From positions 248,001 to 312,000 of the forward strand of contig NZ_WNNK01000003.1 in assembly GCF_009724245.1 (NCBI RefSeq): 64,000 nt of DNA, given 5' to 3'. The position numbers and the translations under genes are program-made. Shown in pieces: positions 9,727 to 18,884 of the stretch; the stretch's first letter is position 1, and each line of letters begins with the position of its first letter. The stretch is from Pseudomonas spelaei (GTDB lineage: Bacteria > Pseudomonadota > Gammaproteobacteria > Pseudomonadales > Pseudomonadaceae). Below the pieces are notes generated by a model that saw only the letters and a program-made list of their open reading frames with translations, was not told the origin of the DNA and searched no databases.

Positions 9727-11027
9727 CTGGCGTGTGGAAGCGCCTGCTGTGGCTGTTGATCGCAGTGGCGGTGCTGGTGGTCGTCTATGTCCTGTATGTG
9801 GTGCTACGCCCGGTAGGGGCTGAACCTGCTGCGCCGATTGCCGGTGCGCCGGCACAGATCACCGACCCGTTGGCCCGTGGTGAATACCTGGCGCGGGCGG
9901 CCGATTGCGTGGCCTGCCATACCCAGCCTGGCGGCCAACCCTTTGCCGGGGGCCTGGCGTTCAAATTGCCGTTTGGCGTGATCTACGGCACCAATATCAC
10001 CCCCGATCGTGAGACGGGCATCGGCAATTTGAGCGATGACCAGTTCGTGCGGGCGGTGCGCGATGGCGTCGGGCCTGAGGGCAACCTGTACCCGGCCATG
10101 CCTTACACCTCTTATGCGGCATTGAGCCGTGAGGATGTGTTGGCGATCAAGGCTTACCTGTTCAGCCTGGCGCCGGTCAAACAGCCGAACCCGAGCAACG
10201 AACTGCCATTCCCGTTCAACCAGCGTTGGGGCATGTCCTTCTGGAAGCTGGCGTTCTTCGATAACCGACGTTTTGCCGCCAACCCGACCAAGAGCGAGGA
10301 GTGGAACCGCGGCGCCTACCTGGCCACCGCCCTCGGCCACTGTGGCGAGTGCCATACCCCGCGCAACCTGGGGTTTGCGATGAAACCCGGCCAGTACCTG
10401 TCTGGCGAAGTGATCCAGGGCTGGTACGCCGCCAATATCACCCCGCACCCGCAGAGCGGTATCGGCGGATGGAGCCAGGAGCAATTGGCGGCTTACCTGG
10501 CAACCGGTCACGCGCCAGGACGCAGCAGCGCTTCCGGGCCCATGGCGGAAGCGGTGGAGCACAGCCTGCAGTACCTCGTACCTGCCGACATCCAGGCCCT
10601 CGTGACTTACTTGCGCGACATACCGGCCCTTGCCGGTGACACCTCTGTCGCCGTCAACCTCAAGCCTGAAGGCGCCCTGGCCGCCAGCGTGGTGGCTCCG
10701 GCACAACAGCAGGATGCGTTTGGCCAGCGGCTTTTCGCACAGAACTGCGTGGGTTGCCACCTGTGGAACGGGCAGGGACGCCAGTCGTCTTATGCGTCAT
10801 TGGTGGGCAGTACCGCCAGCAACGATCCGCAAGGGCGCAGCGTGGTTCAGGTGATTCTCAACGGCACGCGTATCAGCATCGGCGACCATCACGAGTCCAT
10901 GCCGGCCTTCGGTCAAAGCCATTCCGACGAGGAAGTGGCGGCTATCGCCAACTATGTGGTCACTCAGTTCGGTGGCAAGAAAGGCTCCGTCACACCTGGA
11001 CAGGTGGCCGAGCAGCGTAAGCAATAG
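9723..11027 (+). CDS. Membrane-anchored tri-haem cytochrome c
   Basis: Electron acceptor for the adjacent hydroxylase. The 434-residue protein has one N-terminal transmembrane anchor (about 9-28) and three haem c motifs: CVACH at 62-66, CGECH at 207-211 and CVGCH at 342-346, spaced as in the cytochrome subunits of periplasmic alcohol, gluconate and aldehyde dehydrogenases. The start at 9723 is chosen for the ATGA overlap with the upstream gene and because it begins right before the anchor. Electrons would go from Mo to 2Fe-2S, to haem, then to quinone or oxidase. A REP copy begins three bases after the stop. Confidence 0.9.
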   Translation: MTGVWKRLLWLLIAVAVLVVVYVLYVVLRPVGAEPAAPIAGAPAQITDPLARGEYLARAADCVACHTQPGGQPFAGGLAFKLPFGVIYGTNITPDRETGIGNLSDDQFVRAVRDGVGPEGNLYPAMPYTSYAALSREDVLAIKAYLFSLAPVKQPNPSNELPFPFNQRWGMSFWKLAFFDNRRFAANPTKSEEWNRGAYLATALGHCGECHTPRNLGFAMKPGQYLSGEVIQGWYAANITPHPQSGIGGWSQEQLAAYLATGHAPGRSSASGPMAEAVEHSLQYLVPADIQALVTYLRDIPALAGDTSVAVNLKPEGALAASVVAPAQQQDAFGQRLFAQNCVGCHLWNGQGRQSSYASLVGSTASNDPQGRSVVQVILNGTRISIGDHHESMPAFGQSHSDEEVAAIANYVVTQFGGKKGSVTPGQVAEQRKQ

Positions 11028-11029
11028 CG

Positions 11030-11109
11030 CGAGGCTGCGATGCGTGTCCGCAGGACCGCCCTCGGGGGTCGCTTCGCAACCCATCGCAGCCTCGTACCTC
11101 GTCAGCGGC
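11030..11109. repeat. REP-type palindrome, left arm shortened
   Basis: The right arm 11082-11109 matches the 28-base right arm of the 6626-6712 copy with one mismatch, but the left arm is only 13 bases (11030-11042) because it abuts the cytochrome stop codon. The loop is 39 bases. Confidence 0.75.
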
Positions 11110-11293
11110 TACAACCCGTCGCAGCGGCACTCTTTGTTGGCATTGTTACGCGTTTCGCAAGTCTCTATTCCAAATGTTAGCTAGCTAACTATCTCTATTG
11201 CCTGATACGTTTCAGCTCTCTAGGTCGCACCTCTGCGGCCTGAACGCCAGATCAACATGGCGACAATCACAATGCCTATCGTGAGAGGTCTGT

Positions 11294-11785
11294 ATGGAAC
11301 CTGGCAGTTATCAGTTGAGCATGAGCGTGCTCATGACCCCCGACAAAGCCAACTTTTCGGGCAACGTCCATGGTGGGGCGTTGCTCAAGATGCTCGATGA
11401 AGTGGCCTTTGCCTGTGCCAAGCGTTATGCCGGCCGTTATGTGGTGACCTTGTCGGTGGATCAGGTGATTTTCAAGGAGCCGATTCACGTCGGCGAACTG
11501 GTGACCTTCCTCGCGTCCGTCAATTACACCGGACGCACTTCCCTGGAAGTCGGCGTGAAAGTGATGACCGAAAACATCCACGAACGAACCGTACGCCACA
11601 CCAACAGTTGCTATTTCACCATGGTCGCGATCGACACCGATGGGCGCCCATGCCCGGTGCGCCCGTTGCTGCCGGATACCCCAGGCGAATTACGCCGTTT
11701 TGCCCAGGCGCAACTACGTAAGCAACAGCGCCAGGAACTGCAAGCGCGCTACGCCGAGATTCGTGAGTTGGGTGCCGCCCAATAA
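11294..11785 (+). CDS. Acyl-CoA thioesterase, hotdog fold (YciA/BACH-like)
   Basis: Cytoplasmic hydrolase of acyl-CoA to free acid and CoA, 163 residues. The hotdog signature is clear: MTPDKANFSGNVHGGALLKMLDEVAFACAK-type opening with the catalytic aspartate of the hotdog helix, then VVTLSVDQVIFKEPIHVGELV. The basic C-terminal tail (RKQQRQELQARYAEIRELG) resembles that of short acyl-CoA thioesterases. The ribosome binding site GAGAGG lies seven bases upstream. It stands 58 bases before the next gene on the same strand, which may share its transcript, but a functional link is not evident. Confidence 0.88.
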   Translation: MEPGSYQLSMSVLMTPDKANFSGNVHGGALLKMLDEVAFACAKRYAGRYVVTLSVDQVIFKEPIHVGELVTFLASVNYTGRTSLEVGVKVMTENIHERTVRHTNSCYFTMVAIDTDGRPCPVRPLLPDTPGELRRFAQAQLRKQQRQELQARYAEIRELGAAQ

Positions 11786-11843
11786 GCCCTGTCTTTTCTG
11801 TCGGGCCTCAAGGGTGAACCTGAGTCCGCAACGAGGAATAACC

Positions 11844-13502
11844 ATGAAAGTCTCACTCCTGAGCCGGTATGCCGTCTTCGCCGTGTGTGTGCTATTTACG
11901 TTGGGTAGCCTGTTTTTTCTGCCGCTGTCACCGTGGCTGACCGGTCTGACGCTGGTCACCGGCGTACTTAGCCTCATCGGCTTCAACGACCTGCTGCAAA
12001 CCCATCATTCAGTGCGTCGCAACTACCCGATTCTGGGCAACATCCGCTACCTGGTGGAAACCATTCGCCCGGAGATCCGCCAGTACCTGCTGGAGGGCGA
12101 CGATGAACAGTTGCCGTTTTCCCGAACCCAGCGTTCGATCGTCTATCAGCGCGCAAAAAACCAGCCGGCGGAAAAAGCCTTCGGCACGCTGACCGACGTC
12201 TACAAACCCGGCTTCGAATTTATCAGCCACTCCATGTTGCCCAGTGACCATTGCGACCCACAGCAATTTCGCGTGGTGGTCGGTGGCCCTGAATGCCTGC
12301 AGCCCTACAGTGCGTCGGTGTTCAACATCTCGGCCATGAGCTTTGGCGCCCTCAGCGCCAATGCCATCCGCGCCTTGAACAAAGGCGCGAGCCTGGGCGG
12401 CTTCGCCCATGACACCGGTGAAGGCAGCATCAGCCCGTACCACCGCGAGTTCGACGGCGACCTGATCTGGGAAATCGGCAGTGGTTACTTCGGCTGTCGG
12501 ACCCTGAACGGTCGCTTTGATCCGGAACGCTTCGCCGAACAGGCCCGCCAGCCGCAAGTCAAAATGATCGAAATCAAGCTGAGCCAAGGTGCCAAGCCGG
12601 GTCATGGCGGGATCCTGCCCAAGCACAAAGTCACCGAGGAAATCGCCAGCACCCGTGGCGTGCAAATGGGCAGCGATTGCGTGTCGCCTGCGCGGCACTC
12701 CGAGTTCAGTACGCCCATGGAACTGCTGGCGTTCATCGTGCGCTTGCGCAATCTTTCCGGAGGCAAGCCGGTGGGTTTCAAACTGTGCCTGGGCCATCCG
12801 TGGGAGTTCATGGCCATCGTCAAGGCCATGCTGGAGACCGGTATCCTGCCGGACTTCATCGTGGTCGACGGCAAGGAAGGCGGCACCGGCGCCGCGCCCC
12901 GCGAGTTCACGGATAACATCGGCATGCCGATGCGTGAAGGCTTGCTGTTTGTGCACAACACCTTGGTCGGCGCCGGCTTGCGCGGGCATATCAAGTTGGG
13001 GGCCAGCGGCAAGATTGTCAGCGCCTTTGACATCGCAAGCGTGCTGGCTATCGGTGCCGACTGGGTCAACTCGGCCCGGGGCTTCATGTTTGCCATCGGC
13101 TGCATCCAGTCGCAAAGCTGCCATACCAACAAATGCCCCACTGGTGTTGCGACCCAGGACCCGCTGCGCCAGCGCGCCCTGCAAGTGCCGGACAAGGCTG
13201 AGCGGGTGCACAACTTCCATCGCAACACCCTGGTGGCGCTGGGGGAAATGCTCAGTGCCGCAGGCCTGAGTCATCCTGCACAATTGCAGCCCAAACACCT
13301 GGTACGGCGCATGACCACCACCGAGGTGCGGCTGTTTTCGCAGATTCATGTGTTCCTCGAACCTGGGGAACTGCTCAAGGAGTCGATCAATTCCGAGTTC
13401 TATGCCGGCATGTGGCGCGCAGCCCAGCCCCATAGCTTTGCGCCCTTGGCCGTCACAGCGCCGGCCAAGGTCGACAGGCGTGAGGCGTCAGTGACAGCGT
13501 GA
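11844..13502 (+). CDS. FMN-binding glutamate synthase family protein
   Basis: The 552-residue protein has two N-terminal membrane helices (about 8-50) followed by the FMN- and iron-sulfur-binding domain of glutamate synthase large subunit: FNISAMSFGALSANAI, GEGSISPYH, LSQGAKPGHGGILP, DGKEGGTGAAP and the cysteines CIQSQSCHTNKCPTGV that would hold a 3Fe-4S cluster. It lacks the glutaminase and FAD-subunit partners, so it is not ordinary GOGAT; the reaction of these stand-alone membrane versions is not established. The start at 11844 has GAGGAATAACC before it; the longer frame from 11640 runs through the thioesterase gene. Its 3' end overlaps the convergent GMC gene by 15 bases. Confidence 0.88.
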   Translation: MKVSLLSRYAVFAVCVLFTLGSLFFLPLSPWLTGLTLVTGVLSLIGFNDLLQTHHSVRRNYPILGNIRYLVETIRPEIRQYLLEGDDEQLPFSRTQRSIVYQRAKNQPAEKAFGTLTDVYKPGFEFISHSMLPSDHCDPQQFRVVVGGPECLQPYSASVFNISAMSFGALSANAIRALNKGASLGGFAHDTGEGSISPYHREFDGDLIWEIGSGYFGCRTLNGRFDPERFAEQARQPQVKMIEIKLSQGAKPGHGGILPKHKVTEEIASTRGVQMGSDCVSPARHSEFSTPMELLAFIVRLRNLSGGKPVGFKLCLGHPWEFMAIVKAMLETGILPDFIVVDGKEGGTGAAPREFTDNIGMPMREGLLFVHNTLVGAGLRGHIKLGASGKIVSAFDIASVLAIGADWVNSARGFMFAIGCIQSQSCHTNKCPTGVATQDPLRQRALQVPDKAERVHNFHRNTLVALGEMLSAAGLSHPAQLQPKHLVRRMTTTEVRLFSQIHVFLEPGELLKESINSEFYAGMWRAAQPHSFAPLAVTAPAKVDRREASVTA

Positions 13503-15152
13503 GAGGGCAGGCGTCTCCCGTTCGTGCTCCGGCGACGTCTTGCTCAGGACCAGGTCCGCGGCTTTCTCGCCGATCATGATCGCACCGGCATTGGTGTTGC
13601 CGGTAATCAAGGTCGGCATGATTGACGCATCGGCCACTCGCAACCCCATCAGGCCATGGACACGCAGTTGGTCGTCAACCACCGCCATGGGATCATTGCC
13701 CATTTTGCAGGTGCCCACCGGGTGAAACACGGTGCCCAGGTTTTCCCTGATCCACTGCTCGATCTGCTCAGTACTGCTGACCTTCGCCCCAGGCACCAGC
13801 TCACCTTGCAAGCGCTCGGCAAAGGCCGGGGTCGCCGCCAATCGGCGCACCAGGCGAAAGCCTTCTACCAGGGTGCGCAAATCGTCCGGATGGCTGAGGA
13901 AGTTGCCGTCCACCTGCGGTTTGTCCTTTGGGTCAGCCGAGTGCAGGCGCACCTGGCCACGGCTTTTAGGGTGCATCACCGCCACGTGCAAGCTGATGCC
14001 GTGGCCTACGGGAATCAGGCGTTGGGGCTGGTTCTTCAGGGCCGGGGCAACGATCAGCCCCAACTGCGGTGCGGTATCGGTGGGGTTGAGGCGTAAAAAG
14101 GCGCCGGACTCCACGGTGTTCGAGGTCAGTGGACCTCGTCGCGCCGCCAGGTACTGAAAGGGCGAGGCCGCCAACGGCAATATCCCACGCACAGACAGCC
14201 CGTAACCCAGGTCGCTGTCGCTGCGGTACATCAAGACAATGTCCTGGTGATCCTGCAGGTTTTGACCGACGCCGGGCAGTTCGTGGTGCTGGGTAATGCC
14301 GTGCCGCGCCAGTTCTTCAGCCGGACCGATACCGGACAGCAACAACAGTTGCGGCGAGTTGATACTGCCGGCGCTGAGGATCACTTCACGCCGGGCCTTG
14401 AGCGTGAACGTCCGGTCTCCCTGGCTCACTTCAATACCCTTGGCACGCTTGCCATCGAGCAACACCCGATGGGTCAGGGTCTCGCTGAACACGGTTAAAT
14501 TCGTGCGGGACAACGCCGGGTAGAGAAACGCCCGGGCAGCGCTGCAGCGCTCACCGTTGATCTGGGTGACGTGAAACGCGCCATAACCTTCCTGCTCCTC
14601 GCCGTTGAAGTCGGTGTTGTAGCGCCAGCCCATTTGCGCCGCCGCCTCATAGAACACTGAGTTGACCGCACTTGGGCTGCGTTGGTGGGTGACGTTCAGT
14701 TCGCCGTTCTGCCCATGCCACGGCGAAGGCCCGGGCTCGAAATGTTCGGAGCGGCGAAAGTACGGCAACAAGTCGTCATAGCCCCAGCCCCGGTTGCCGG
14801 CCGCCCCCCAGCGGTCGTAATCGCTGCGATGGCCACGCACATAGATCATGCCGTTGATTGCACTTGACCCGCCCCAGACCCGACCGCGCGGGCAGGGGAT
14901 GGGTGTGTCACCGCGGGTGGACTGGGCCTCGAACTGATGCATCCAGTTCCATTTCGGGTTGGCGATCAACCGGATGATGCCCGCCGGGGTACGGATGTAG
15001 GCGCCCGGAAACAGCGTGCGATCACTGGGCCCGGCTTCTACCAGGCACACCGAAACCCCAGGCTCGGCAGACAGTCGGTTGGCCAGCACACAGCCGGCCG
15101 AACCTGCGCCGACCACGATGTAGTCGAACGTATGCGCAGGGGATTGAGTCAT
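13488..15152 (-). CDS. GMC-family FAD oxidoreductase, choline/alcohol dehydrogenase-like
   Basis: FAD-dependent dehydrogenase of 554 residues oxidising an alcohol. The N-terminal dinucleotide fold YIVVGAGSAGCVLANRL, GGSSAINGMIYVRG and ILSAGSINSPQLLLLSGIGP are GMC signatures; the C-terminal block FHPVGTCKMG holds the catalytic histidine and GNTNAGAIMIGEKAADL closes the FAD site. The ribosome binding site is GAGGTA. It is last in the minus-strand run that begins with the cupin gene at 19418, and a REP hairpin separates it from the porin gene. The substrate is not determined; aliphatic alcohols are typical of this subgroup. Confidence 0.9.
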   Translation of the reverse strand: MTQSPAHTFDYIVVGAGSAGCVLANRLSAEPGVSVCLVEAGPSDRTLFPGAYIRTPAGIIRLIANPKWNWMHQFEAQSTRGDTPIPCPRGRVWGGSSAINGMIYVRGHRSDYDRWGAAGNRGWGYDDLLPYFRRSEHFEPGPSPWHGQNGELNVTHQRSPSAVNSVFYEAAAQMGWRYNTDFNGEEQEGYGAFHVTQINGERCSAARAFLYPALSRTNLTVFSETLTHRVLLDGKRAKGIEVSQGDRTFTLKARREVILSAGSINSPQLLLLSGIGPAEELARHGITQHHELPGVGQNLQDHQDIVLMYRSDSDLGYGLSVRGILPLAASPFQYLAARRGPLTSNTVESGAFLRLNPTDTAPQLGLIVAPALKNQPQRLIPVGHGISLHVAVMHPKSRGQVRLHSADPKDKPQVDGNFLSHPDDLRTLVEGFRLVRRLAATPAFAERLQGELVPGAKVSSTEQIEQWIRENLGTVFHPVGTCKMGNDPMAVVDDQLRVHGLMGLRVADASIMPTLITGNTNAGAIMIGEKAADLVLSKTSPEHERETPALSRCH

Positions 15153-15183
15153 GAAAATTACCTCTTCTTGGAATGTGTATCCG

Positions 15184-15226
15184 AACCTGTAGCCGCAACC
15201 TCGTGCCTCGGCAGCGGCTACAGGTT
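15184..15226. repeat. REP-type hairpin between porin and GMC genes
   Basis: Arms AACCTGTAGCCG (15184-15195) and CGGCTACAGGTT (15215-15226) pair over 12 bases. On the minus strand the sequence contains the core GTAGCCGCTGCCGAGG shared with the copy at 6626. It sits inside the operon, where it could lower expression of the GMC gene relative to the porin. Confidence 0.75.
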
Positions 15227-15239
15227 TTGGCCTTGGGTT

Positions 15240-16508
15240 CTACAGCCCCAGCATCGAGCCGACATCCAGCATCACTTGTAGCCCGACAACGAAGCCATTA
15301 GCGCTAAGCTCCCGAGCGCCGGGGTTGTAGAAATTGTCCGGATTGATCAGGTACTGCACGCTTGGCTCAATGGACAAATTGCGGCTAAGGGCAAAGTGAC
15401 CGTTAGCTTCCAGCGCGTAGACATCCCGGTCGCCCAGGCGCGGGTCGCCGTTGTTGTCGGTGCGCATCCGTTGCTGGAACTCCAACTGGTGCGGGTTGAT
15501 CCGCAGGTAGCTGGTCTTGAAATTGAGCTTGTCCCGGGGCCGGTCGAAGGGCGCGAGGTAGGTCAGCCCGGCTTCGGCAAAATGGCTGAAGGGCTGCTTG
15601 TCATCGGCCGCCGCCGACAGTGAGCCGAACACTTGCAAGCCTTGCAGGTTGGTGCGCCACAGTGTCTGACGAAACTTGAAGAAAGCGCCGGCGGTGCCGT
15701 GGTCGCGGGCCTGAGTCAAGGGGTCGACCTGCGTCGAGGAGTTGAAGTAAGCGTTGAGCTCGTACTGGGTGGTGTCGTCGCCTGGCTTGCTGCCGATCCC
15801 CAGCAGAAAACTGGTGCCGCTGGCGTCGTCGGTGCTGAAGTCCAGGCCCTTGCGCTTTTTCAGGTAGTCCACCGGGTTGGATTCGAACGCCCCCGCGTGC
15901 ACGTACAGGCTTGGGTTCAGCTGGTATTTCAGGTAGCCGCCCCAGGCGCCATAAGGCGGTGGCAGCACACCGGTGGAGGAGTCGATGATCGGGTCGTTGC
16001 AGGTGACCACGGTGTCGCAGTTGTAGATATAGAAATAGCGCCGCGCATTGGTGCGTCCCAGGTGCAAGTCGAGCTGGCCGTCGAGCCATTTTTGTTCGAA
16101 GGTCAGCAGGCTCAGTTGGTTGCTGGTGATGTCGTTGTGAATCGGCGCCCCGGCGAAGTAGCTGCCGGCGGCGCCTTGCCAGTTGCGTGAAGTGGGTTGC
16201 CCGGTGCCCTGGTCGAGGATGAACACGGTTTCTTCGACATGAAACGCCGAGCCATCGAGGCCAGCCAGCGTGCCCAGGTTGACATCGGCACCGATAAACA
16301 GGTCGCCACTGTTGCCAAAGCTGTTGGGCCTTGGGCCGGTGTCGAGGTTCTTCATCGACAGGCTCCAGAACTGCACATGGGGCTGGATGCCGTAGCCGGC
16401 CAGTTGTTCACCCAGGTCTGCCAGCGGGCCTTCACGGGTTTGCGCCCAGGCCTGGGGATACACGGACACCGCGAGCAAAAAGGTGCACAAACGCATTGGA
16501 GTGTTCAT
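15240..16508 (-). CDS. Outer-membrane porin, OprB/carbohydrate-selective type
   Basis: The 422-residue precursor has a signal peptide ending at AWAQ (residue 23), then a beta-barrel-like pattern of alternating aromatic and polar strands. The motif set (GYGIQPHVQFWSLSMKN, LHLGRTNARRYFY, PPYGAWGGYLKYQLNPSLYVHAGAFESNP, and a C-terminal strand ending in a hydrophobic residue) fits the OprB porin family, which admits sugars and similar small solutes. A cysteine pair (YNCDTVVTCND) could form an extracellular loop disulfide. Located between a dehydrogenase and a GMC oxidoreductase gene, it likely admits the substrate of this operon. Confidence 0.82.
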   Translation of the reverse strand: MNTPMRLCTFLLAVSVYPQAWAQTREGPLADLGEQLAGYGIQPHVQFWSLSMKNLDTGPRPNSFGNSGDLFIGADVNLGTLAGLDGSAFHVEETVFILDQGTGQPTSRNWQGAAGSYFAGAPIHNDITSNQLSLLTFEQKWLDGQLDLHLGRTNARRYFYIYNCDTVVTCNDPIIDSSTGVLPPPYGAWGGYLKYQLNPSLYVHAGAFESNPVDYLKKRKGLDFSTDDASGTSFLLGIGSKPGDDTTQYELNAYFNSSTQVDPLTQARDHGTAGAFFKFRQTLWRTNLQGLQVFGSLSAAADDKQPFSHFAEAGLTYLAPFDRPRDKLNFKTSYLRINPHQLEFQQRMRTDNNGDPRLGDRDVYALEANGHFALSRNLSIEPSVQYLINPDNFYNPGARELSANGFVVGLQVMLDVGSMLGL

Positions 16509-16550
16509 GGTCAGGGACTCTTTTTATTGTTGTTGTGATGAGCGGGTGGT

Positions 16551-17615
16551 TCATTGATGGGCCAGTGACGGCGTGGGATTGACCAGCACCTTGATCTGGC
16601 TCTTGTCGGCTGACAGGCCCTCGAAACCGTGTTCGACGGCATGCTCCAATGCGACGCAGCGCGTCACGATCCGAGTGAGGTCCAGGCGCCCGCTGGCCAG
16701 CAACTTGATCAGCGCCGGGTAGGCATGGCGGTACCCGACGCTGCCCAGCAGCCGCAGTTCGTTGTTGACCAGGTGAAAGGCATCGATCTGCACCTCACCC
16801 ATCAAACCCACCAGCACCGCTTCGCCGCCTTTGCGCAGGCAGTGCAGGGCGTTGGTCAAGGTCTGTTGGCTGCCGGCTGCCTCGAACGCGCTGTCTACAC
16901 CGCCGCCGCTCAAGGTTCGCAGGCGTGGCAGCAGGTCGGCGTCGCGGCCATCGAGCACTTCCCGGGCGCCGAGCTCGCGGGCCAGTTGCAAGCGCTGCGG
17001 GCTGATGTCCACCGCGTAAATCCGCTCCACACCGCGCAGACGCGCAAGCATGATCAACAGCAGGCCGATAGGGCCGAGGCCGAATACCACGCAACTGTCG
17101 CCGGCCTGTAAGCTGCTTTGGTTCAGTGCATGGAAGGCCACGGCGGCGGGCTCCAGGACGGCGGCCTGCTTGAAGCTCACCGCATCCGGCAATGGATGGA
17201 GCATGTAGACCGGCACCACCACACGCTCGGCAAAACCGCCGTCGCCCATCAGCCCGATGAAGCCCATGGACTGGCACAGGTTGTAGCTGCCCTCCAGGCA
17301 ATACGCACAGTGGCCGCAGCGGTACTCGGGTTCGACCGCGACGCGGCTGCCGACCTGTACGTGGCTGACACCCTCACCGAGGGCGATCACCTGGCCGCAG
17401 AACTCGTGGCCCAGGGTCAACGGGGCGCGGCAACCTGAAAGGGGGTGAGGTGTTTGCTGTGGAATCGAATGCGGGCCGTCCTGGTACTCGTGCAGGTCGC
17501 TGCCGCAGATCCCGCAGTAGGCCACTTGCACCAGGACCTCACCGAGGCCGGGGGAGGGTTCGGGCAGATCCGTCAGGCGCAGGTCTTTGGCGGCGTGCCA
17601 ACGCAATGCTTTCAT
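16551..17615 (-). CDS. Zinc-dependent medium-chain dehydrogenase, butanediol/sorbitol dehydrogenase-like
   Basis: NAD(P)-dependent alcohol or polyol dehydrogenase of 354 residues. Catalytic-zinc residues appear in CGICGSDLHEY and GHEFCGQV, structural zinc cysteines in RCGHCAYCLEGSYNLC, and the nucleotide fold in CVVFGLGPIGLLL. The start at 17615 has AAGGAA upstream and gives MKALRWHAAKDLRL, the standard opening; longer frames read into the MFS gene. The start overlaps the MFS stop by four bases. Reaction direction and substrate are unknown; 2,3-butanediol and sugar-alcohol dehydrogenases are the nearest types I recognise. Confidence 0.88.
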   Translation of the reverse strand: MKALRWHAAKDLRLTDLPEPSPGLGEVLVQVAYCGICGSDLHEYQDGPHSIPQQTPHPLSGCRAPLTLGHEFCGQVIALGEGVSHVQVGSRVAVEPEYRCGHCAYCLEGSYNLCQSMGFIGLMGDGGFAERVVVPVYMLHPLPDAVSFKQAAVLEPAAVAFHALNQSSLQAGDSCVVFGLGPIGLLLIMLARLRGVERIYAVDISPQRLQLARELGAREVLDGRDADLLPRLRTLSGGGVDSAFEAAGSQQTLTNALHCLRKGGEAVLVGLMGEVQIDAFHLVNNELRLLGSVGYRHAYPALIKLLASGRLDLTRIVTRCVALEHAVEHGFEGLSADKSQIKVLVNPTPSLAHQ

Positions 17616-18862
17616 GGCTGGTTTCCTTGCAGGATGGACGTGGCTGCCACCTGACGGCGCAGCACAGCGGGGGCGGTTTCCTTGAGGAACAACGACAGAA
17701 CGGCGGCCAGCAGAGCACCGGCACACGACATCCACATCACGATGGACAGGCCAAAACGATCGGCAGCAAAACCGGCCACGGTCGGCGCGACAAAACCACC
17801 CACCAGTTCACCAATCCCCATGATCATGCCCAGGGCGGTGGCCATCACTTCACGGGGAACGGTCTCCGCTGGGATGGTTGCCATAAACAGCGTGAAGCAG
17901 CCCAGGCCGGTGTAGGTCAGCACCATCAGTACGCCGAGAATCAGTGGTGAAGGCGCAAACAGCAGGGCCATTGGGCAGCACGCGGCAACCAGCGAAAACA
18001 GCACCAGCGTCGGGCGGCGGCCGATGCGGTCGGAAATCGCCGGCACTGCAAATCCCCAAAGCACCCAGGCGGCGCCCAGGCAACTCATGATCGCGCCCAT
18101 GCTCGGTGGGCTATAGCCGCGAACACTGACCAGGAAGGTTGGGGTGAATGAGATCAGGATGATGAACCAGGTCAGGAACACGCAACTGATCAAGGTGCAG
18201 AGCACGATGTTGCGGCTTTTCAGCAGGGCCAGGCGATGCCCGGTCTGGTGCTCACTGACCTTCGGCGCCTGGCGCGGTTCGTCGTTGCGCACATAGCGCC
18301 AGATCAACCAGGCAATCAGCAGGCCGGGCACCAGCGACACAATGAATGCATGCCGCCAGCCGTAGGCTTCAGCCAGGGCAATCAACACCGGGGGGCCGAT
18401 CACCGCGCCTAAAAGGCCCGCTGCCGACCCCTGCAACAAGCCCATGTTCAGGCCCCGTCGATGGGGCGACGAGGCTTCTACCATCAGCGACTGGGACAGC
18501 GGCAGAATCGGTCCTTCGGCCAGGCCCATGATCCCGCGAAACAGCAACAGGCTGAGAAAGCCGGTGACCAGCCCTGACAGCGCCGAACACAGGGAAAACA
18601 GAATCACCGCGATGATCAGCAGCGGCTTGCGTATACCGCGACGGTCCGACCAGGCCCCCACCAGCGCGCCGGACAGCGCCCAGGCCAGTGCCAGCACCGA
18701 GGACAGCATGCCCAGGTGGCTATTGCTCAGTTGCAGTTCCGTGGCCATGAACGGAAACAGAAACGCGAGGGCCAAACGGTCGAAAAACACGAAGCCAAAG
18801 GTCAGGAACAGCACGCACAGCAAGGTGTTTTCGTAACCGGCTTTATTATTGTTGTCAGCCAT
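17612..18862 (-). CDS. MFS transporter
   Basis: Inner-membrane permease of 416 residues with about 12 hydrophobic helices. The MFS loop motif GAWSDRRGIRKP follows helix 2, and the second-half counterpart SDRIGRRPTLV follows helix 8. The start at 18862 has GGAG before it and is 22 bases after the cupin stop. In this operon it most likely imports the compound processed by the dehydrogenases; the closest general type is the anion/aromatic-acid branch, but no substrate can be assigned. Confidence 0.87.
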   Translation of the reverse strand: MADNNNKAGYENTLLCVLFLTFGFVFFDRLALAFLFPFMATELQLSNSHLGMLSSVLALAWALSGALVGAWSDRRGIRKPLLIIAVILFSLCSALSGLVTGFLSLLLFRGIMGLAEGPILPLSQSLMVEASSPHRRGLNMGLLQGSAAGLLGAVIGPPVLIALAEAYGWRHAFIVSLVPGLLIAWLIWRYVRNDEPRQAPKVSEHQTGHRLALLKSRNIVLCTLISCVFLTWFIILISFTPTFLVSVRGYSPPSMGAIMSCLGAAWVLWGFAVPAISDRIGRRPTLVLFSLVAACCPMALLFAPSPLILGVLMVLTYTGLGCFTLFMATIPAETVPREVMATALGMIMGIGELVGGFVAPTVAGFAADRFGLSIVMWMSCAGALLAAVLSLFLKETAPAVLRRQVAATSILQGNQP

Positions 18863-18884
18863 GGTGGTTCTCCGAAAAACGCGT

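Noticed and set aside
12009..13433. 474-codon open frame opposite the glutamate synthase-like gene
   Set aside because: Same antisense artefact; it has no motif and covers iron-sulfur and FMN motifs on the true strand.
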